Program-made: the position numbers and the translations under genes
NCBI GenBank assembly: GCA_023423935.1
Contig: JAFAEQ010000024.1
Location: 1 to 8,500 of the forward strand
Reading direction: 5' to 3'
Origin: Pseudomonadota bacterium
GTDB lineage: Bacteria; Pseudomonadota; Gammaproteobacteria; Steroidobacterales; Steroidobacteraceae
DNA length: 8,500 bases
In this document: positions 5,308 through 8,500 of the stretch, in pieces
Layout of the letters: the number at the start of each line of letters is the position of its first letter
Position numbering within the stretch: the stretch's first letter is position 1
The notes under the pieces: model-generated
What the model was told of the DNA's origin: nothing
The model's input: only the letters and a program-made list of their open reading frames with translations
Database searches by the model: none

Positions 5308-6678
5308 ATGGCATCGACTGCCTCGATCGATGAGATCGCTGCCCTGCGCCGCGCATTTCCCGGCACGCGCTTCGTCGATGTATTGCTTGCGGACCTGTGC
5401 GGAATCCCTCGCGGCAAGCGCGTCACCATCGATGAGCTCGCGCAGGTTTATGACGGAGGATTTCTGCTGCCGGGTTCGATGTTCGCCATCGACGTGCTGG
5501 GTGCGACGATCCAGGAAACCCACCTCGGATTCGATGAAGGCGATGCGGACCGCCCATGTCTGCCGATTCCCGGCACACTCCTGCGCATGCCTTGGTCGCA
5601 GGAAGACGCGGCACAGATCCAGGTCTCGATGCACGAGCACGATGGCTCGCCTTTCCATGGCGATCCCCGACACGTGCTGGCGAGCGTACTGCAGAAGTTT
5701 CAGGCGCTCGGCCTGCAACCCGTCGTAGCGATCGAGCTCGAGTTCTACTTCGTCGACGTCGAGCGCACGGAGGACGGCAGGATCCGCCCGCCGCGACTGC
5801 CTCAGACAGGACGACGCGAGTACCGCACGCAGATCAATTCGATGTCCGATCTGAACGAGTTCGCTGCGGTGCTCGCCGACATCAGCGCGGCGTGCGCGAC
5901 GCAGCGCATCCCTGCCGGCACGGCGCTGGCGGAATACGGCCCCGGCCAGTTCGAGGTCAATCTCCATCATTCTGCTGATGTGCTTGGCGCGTGCGATGAA
6001 GCGATCCGCTTCAAGCGCCTGGTGCGAGGCGTAGCGACTCGCCATGGCATGGAAGCGACGTTCATGCCCAAGCCCTATGCCGACATGGCGGGCAGCGGCG
6101 CGCACCTGCACGTCAGCGTGCTCGATGCCGAAGGTCACAACATTTTCGAATCCGCCGATCCTGCCGGCAGCGTGCGCTTGAAGCACGCCATCGGCGGACT
6201 GAAAGAGACGATGGCGGACGCCATGCTCGTCTTCGCGCCCACCATCAATTCCTATCGGCGCTATCGATCCGAATCCTATGTGCCCCTGAATCCGACCTGG
6301 GCCGTGAACAATCGCGGCGTCGCTCTGCGCATTCCGGCGAGCTCACGCGAGAATCGTCGCATCGAGCATCGCGTCGCAGGCGCCGACGCGAATCCGTACC
6401 TGCTGACGGCAGCCGTGCTCGCCGGCATCCATCGCGGACTGACTCGCTCCAGCGATCCGGGAGCCGCACTGACGGGTAATGCATATAAGAACGCGGGCGC
6501 ATCGCTGCCCATCACCTGGCCCGAGGCCGCCCTTGCATTCGAGCGCAGCAGCTTCATTGCCGAGTACTTCGGCGAACGATTTCAGAAACTGTTCGCAACC
6601 ACACGCCGCGGCGAGATGCACGCCTTCGAGTCGCATATCTCCACGCTCGAGTACGCTTGGTACGTGACGACTTCCTGA
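5308..6678 (+). CDS. puuA: Gamma-glutamylputrescine synthetase, PuuA type (GS family)
   Basis: ATP-dependent ligase predicted to glutamylate putrescine or another polyamine, opening the gamma-glutamyl route. The 456 residues show the PuuA-type N-terminus FVDVLLADLCGIPRGKR (22-38), LPGSMFAIDVLG (54-65) and DADRPCLPIPGTL (79-91), then GS catalytic motifs: IELEFYF (142-148), AEYGPGQFEVNLHH (208-221), FMPKP (252-256), AGSGAHLHVS (261-270), APTINSYRRY (310-319), NNRGVALRIP (334-343) and RRIEHRVAGADANPYL (350-365). The start is fixed by AGGA at 5296-5299 with 8-nt spacing. It is first of the plus-strand operon, divergent from puuD across 241 nt, and is followed 37 nt later by a PuuB-like oxidase, the enzyme that acts next. 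The conserved GS motifs are all present, so it should be active. The preferred amine is not readable from the sequence. Confidence 0.92.
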   Translation: MASTASIDEIAALRRAFPGTRFVDVLLADLCGIPRGKRVTIDELAQVYDGGFLLPGSMFAIDVLGATIQETHLGFDEGDADRPCLPIPGTLLRMPWSQEDAAQIQVSMHEHDGSPFHGDPRHVLASVLQKFQALGLQPVVAIELEFYFVDVERTEDGRIRPPRLPQTGRREYRTQINSMSDLNEFAAVLADISAACATQRIPAGTALAEYGPGQFEVNLHHSADVLGACDEAIRFKRLVRGVATRHGMEATFMPKPYADMAGSGAHLHVSVLDAEGHNIFESADPAGSVRLKHAIGGLKETMADAMLVFAPTINSYRRYRSESYVPLNPTWAVNNRGVALRIPASSRENRRIEHRVAGADANPYLLTAAVLAGIHRGLTRSSDPGAALTGNAYKNAGASLPITWPEAALAFERSSFIAEYFGERFQKLFATTRRGEMHAFESHISTLEYAWYVTTS

Positions 6679-6715
6679 GTCGGCCGGCCTCGTCCTCGGA
6701 TCTGCTTCACGATTC

Positions 6716-7987
6716 ATGAACCATATCGATTCCTATTACGCCGCATCTGCCAACCCCGCTCCCGAACACCCATCTCTTCAAGGTGTCATCGATGCGGATG
6801 TCTGCGTCATTGGCGGCGGCATCGCAGGCTGCTCGACAGCGCTGCACCTCGCGGAACGTGGCTACAAAGTCGTCCTGCTCGAAGCGCATCGGATCGCCTG
6901 GGGCGCATCGGGCCGCAGCGGGGGCCAGGCCATCGTCGGCTACGCAAGCGGACAACAGAAGCTCATCAATGCAGTCGGCCTCGATGACGCGCGCAAATTG
7001 TGGGATCTGACGGTCGAAGCCATGGCGCTGCTGCGCGAGCGGGTCGCCAGGCATTCGATCGACTGCGATCTGCATTGGGGACAGATGCAGGTTGCCATCA
7101 AGCCGCGCCAGGAAGCGGCACTGCGATCCGAGCAGGAAGAGCTCTCCGAGAAATTCGGTTATCGACAGCTGCGCTTTGTCGATCGTAACGAGGTGCGTGA
7201 ACTGGTCGCCACAAACCGCTACATCGCGGGCTTGTACGACGCCGGCAGCGCCCACCTGCACCCTCTGAATTACACGCTCGGACTTGCTGCCGCCGCGCAG
7301 GCAGCAGGCGTACAGATCTTCGAGAACAGCGCTGCAATCCGAATCGATCATGGCGACCGAGCTATCGTGCATTGCGCACAGGGTCAGGTACGAGCCCGTT
7401 TCGTCGCGCTGTGCTGCAACGCCTACATCGGCGGCCTCGCACCGGAGCTCGCAGGTCGCATCATGCCGGTCGGCACCTATATCGTTGCCACCGAACCGCT
7501 GGGTGAAGAACGCATCACGCGACTGATGCGCGAGAACATCGCGATCACCGATATCAACTTCGTGCTCGATTACTTTCGCCGCTCGGCCGACCATCGACTG
7601 CTGTTTGGCGGGCGTGTCAGCTACTCGGGCCTGGATGCGTTCGACACCAAACGCGCGACACGCAAACGCATGACCAAAGTCTTTCCGCAGCTCTCGGATG
7701 CACGCATCGACTATGCGTGGGGCGGATATGTCGACATCACCCTGTCACGCGCACCCGATTTCGGCCGCCTTGCACCGAACGTGTATTACCTGCAGGGATT
7801 CTCGGGCCACGGCATCGCACTGACAGGCCTGGCCGGCAAACTGGTATCCGAAGCCATCGCAGGTCACGCCGAACGCTTCGACCTGTTCACCCGGCTCAAG
7901 CACCCCAACTTCCCCGGCGGAAAACTGCTCCGAACCCCGGCGCTGGTTCTCGCGATGCTGTGGTATCGGATGAGGGACTTTCTTTGA
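6716..7987 (+). CDS. puuB: FAD-dependent gamma-glutamylpolyamine oxidase (PuuB/PauB-like, DAO family)
   Basis: Flavoprotein expected to oxidise gamma-glutamylputrescine (or a longer gamma-glutamylpolyamine) to the aldehyde with release of ammonia and hydrogen peroxide. The 423 residues match the length of PuuB (426). An N-terminal Rossmann dinucleotide fold has GGGIAG (33-38) and ribose-binding Glu56 at the end of the second strand (KVVLLEA). GASGRSGGQ (63-71), HPLNYTLGLA (182-191), LLFGGR (295-300), WGGYVDIT (335-342) and GFSGHGIALTG (361-371) are typical of the DAO/glycine-oxidase-like family to which PuuB belongs. No transmembrane segment or signal is evident. The Shine-Dalgarno is poor; the 37-nt spacing after puuA suggests co-transcription. 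The family fold also serves other amine oxidases, so the substrate assignment rests mainly on its neighbours. Its stop lies 7 nt before the heptad-repeat hairpin. Confidence 0.85.
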   Translation: MNHIDSYYAASANPAPEHPSLQGVIDADVCVIGGGIAGCSTALHLAERGYKVVLLEAHRIAWGASGRSGGQAIVGYASGQQKLINAVGLDDARKLWDLTVEAMALLRERVARHSIDCDLHWGQMQVAIKPRQEAALRSEQEELSEKFGYRQLRFVDRNEVRELVATNRYIAGLYDAGSAHLHPLNYTLGLAAAAQAAGVQIFENSAAIRIDHGDRAIVHCAQGQVRARFVALCCNAYIGGLAPELAGRIMPVGTYIVATEPLGEERITRLMRENIAITDINFVLDYFRRSADHRLLFGGRVSYSGLDAFDTKRATRKRMTKVFPQLSDARIDYAWGGYVDITLSRAPDFGRLAPNVYYLQGFSGHGIALTGLAGKLVSEAIAGHAERFDLFTRLKHPNFPGGKLLRTPALVLAMLWYRMRDFL

Positions 7988-7994
7988 TCGAGAA

Positions 7995-8077
7995 GTGATG
8001 AGTGATCAGTGATGAGTGATGCGCCAGAGGACTCGCTCGGCCTTCTTACTCCTCACTCATCACTCATCACTCATCAC
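7995..8077. repeat. Inverted heptad-repeat hairpin, copy B, between convergent genes
   Basis: Four plus-strand heptads (7995-8022: GTGATGA, GTGATCA, GTGATGA, GTGATGC), a 27-nt spacer, and four inverted heptads (8050-8077, minus-strand reading GTGATGA three times then GTGAGGA). The arms pair at 25 of 28 positions. The spacer is unrelated to that of the copy at 2876-2953, so only the stem is shared. The element sits between the puuB and queD 3' ends and its right arm contains the queD stop codon. A bidirectional transcription terminator or 3'-end protecting structure would suit this position, but there is no U-tract. Confidence 0.88.
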
Positions 8078-8433
8078 TCGTCTCCCTCATACACACATCC
8101 GCTCGTACACGTTTCGTGTATGACGACTTTGCTCAGTTGTGGGAGTGATTTTTTCGTCCGATTCCAGACCCATCGTGCGAGGTTCTCGCTCGTGGGATTT
8201 TCGAGACCTGGAATCTCGTTCAGGTAGTGATGATCGAGCTGCTCATAGATCGGCTGGAACGCCGACTTCACGTCCGCGAAATCCATCACCCATCCGCTAT
8301 GTGGATCGACTGCGCCGGAGACGTGCAGCTCGATACGGAAGGAATGTCCGTGCAATCGGGCGCACTTGTGACCCGGGGGGACGTTCGGCAGCCGGTGCGC
8401 CGCCTCGATGGTGAAGATGCGGAAAATGTTCAT
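8074..8433 (-). CDS. queD: 6-carboxy-5,6,7,8-tetrahydropterin synthase (PTPS family)
   Basis: Converts 7,8-dihydroneopterin triphosphate to 6-carboxytetrahydropterin in queuosine (preQ0) biosynthesis in the cytosol. The 119-residue protein has the PTPS/QueD signature: zinc ligands His13 (EAAHRL) and His28 and His30 (RLHGHSF), catalytic Cys24 in GHKCARLHGH (21-30), WVMDFADVK (48-56), LDHHYLN (66-72) with His68, NPTSENLA (79-86) and IHET (105-108) with Glu107 anchoring the pterin. These are the E. coli QueD positions shifted by three. The C-terminal TCTSGCVYEGDE is typical, and the last Glu codon and the TGA stop lie in heptad-repeat sequence. It is convergent with puuB and unrelated to polyamine metabolism. 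Upstream only a weak GAG ribosome site and a GC-rich hairpin are seen. Confidence 0.95.
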   Translation of the reverse strand: MNIFRIFTIEAAHRLPNVPPGHKCARLHGHSFRIELHVSGAVDPHSGWVMDFADVKSAFQPIYEQLDHHYLNEIPGLENPTSENLARWVWNRTKKSLPQLSKVVIHETCTSGCVYEGDE

Positions 8434-8453
8434 TTGTGATCTCGCAAACGACG

Positions 8454-8476
8454 ACGCCGCGCGCGCGGCGCGGCGT
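8454..8476. other. GC-only hairpin upstream of queD
   Basis: ACGCCGCGC (8454-8462) and GCGCGGCGT (8468-8476) form a perfect 9-bp stem around a 5-nt loop; an overlapping 16-bp perfect palindrome lies at 8455-8470. It is 21 nt upstream of the queD start. It may terminate an upstream gene outside the window or structure the queD leader, but no run of T follows on either strand. Confidence 0.4.
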
Positions 8477-8500
8477 GCGCAAGGAGCGGTCTGCGTGGGT

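Noticed and set aside
8009..8227. 72-codon open frame on the plus strand after puuB
   Set aside because: It is composed of translated heptad repeats (runs of His, Ser, Leu, Ile, Thr) continuing into the antisense of queD.

Overview
The window is GC-rich DNA (about 60% by eye) of proteobacterial character, most likely gammaproteobacterial. The gene order on the minus strand closely follows the Pseudomonas spuABCD polyamine locus. I cannot name a species from sequence alone.

Layout. Most of the window is a divergent polyamine uptake and catabolism cluster. On the minus strand, reading right to left from about 5066, come a gamma-glutamyl-GABA hydrolase (puuD/spuA-like, 4305-5066), a glutamine-synthetase-family ligase (2961-4295), a putrescine:pyruvate aminotransferase (spuC, 1438-2838) and a polyamine-binding lipoprotein (potF/spuD-like, 46-1185). 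The ABC transporter ATPase and permeases probably follow beyond the left edge. On the plus strand, from 5308, come a PuuA-type gamma-glutamylpolyamine synthetase (5308-6678) and a PuuB-like FAD-dependent amine oxidase (6716-7987). A convergent, functionally unrelated queD gene (8074-8433, minus strand) ends against the oxidase.

How the genes fit together. The binding protein should deliver polyamine to an ABC importer. The PuuA-type enzyme can gamma-glutamylate the amine, the PuuB-like oxidase can deaminate the product, an aldehyde dehydrogenase not present here would oxidise the aldehyde, and the PuuD-like hydrolase would release glutamate and the amino acid (GABA when the substrate is putrescine). 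SpuC provides a parallel transamination route. The second, different GS-family ligase may extend the substrate range.

Non-coding structure. Three things stand out. (1) Two related AT-rich elements, an 18-bp near-palindrome at 5069-5086 and TTAAATCTTAAAC at 5283-5295, lie just upstream of the two divergent operon starts in the same orientation relative to each gene; together they are a candidate shared operator. (2) Two inverted arrays of a 7-bp repeat with core GTGA (2876-2953 and 7995-8077) share one architecture: four heptads, a 22-27 nt loop, four inverted heptads. The second supplies the stop codon of queD. (3) A canonical G-quadruplex motif lies on the template strand of the 252-bp gap ahead of the binding-protein gene. 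The metabolic genes themselves belong to known families; the repeat hairpins and the operator pair are the least explained elements.
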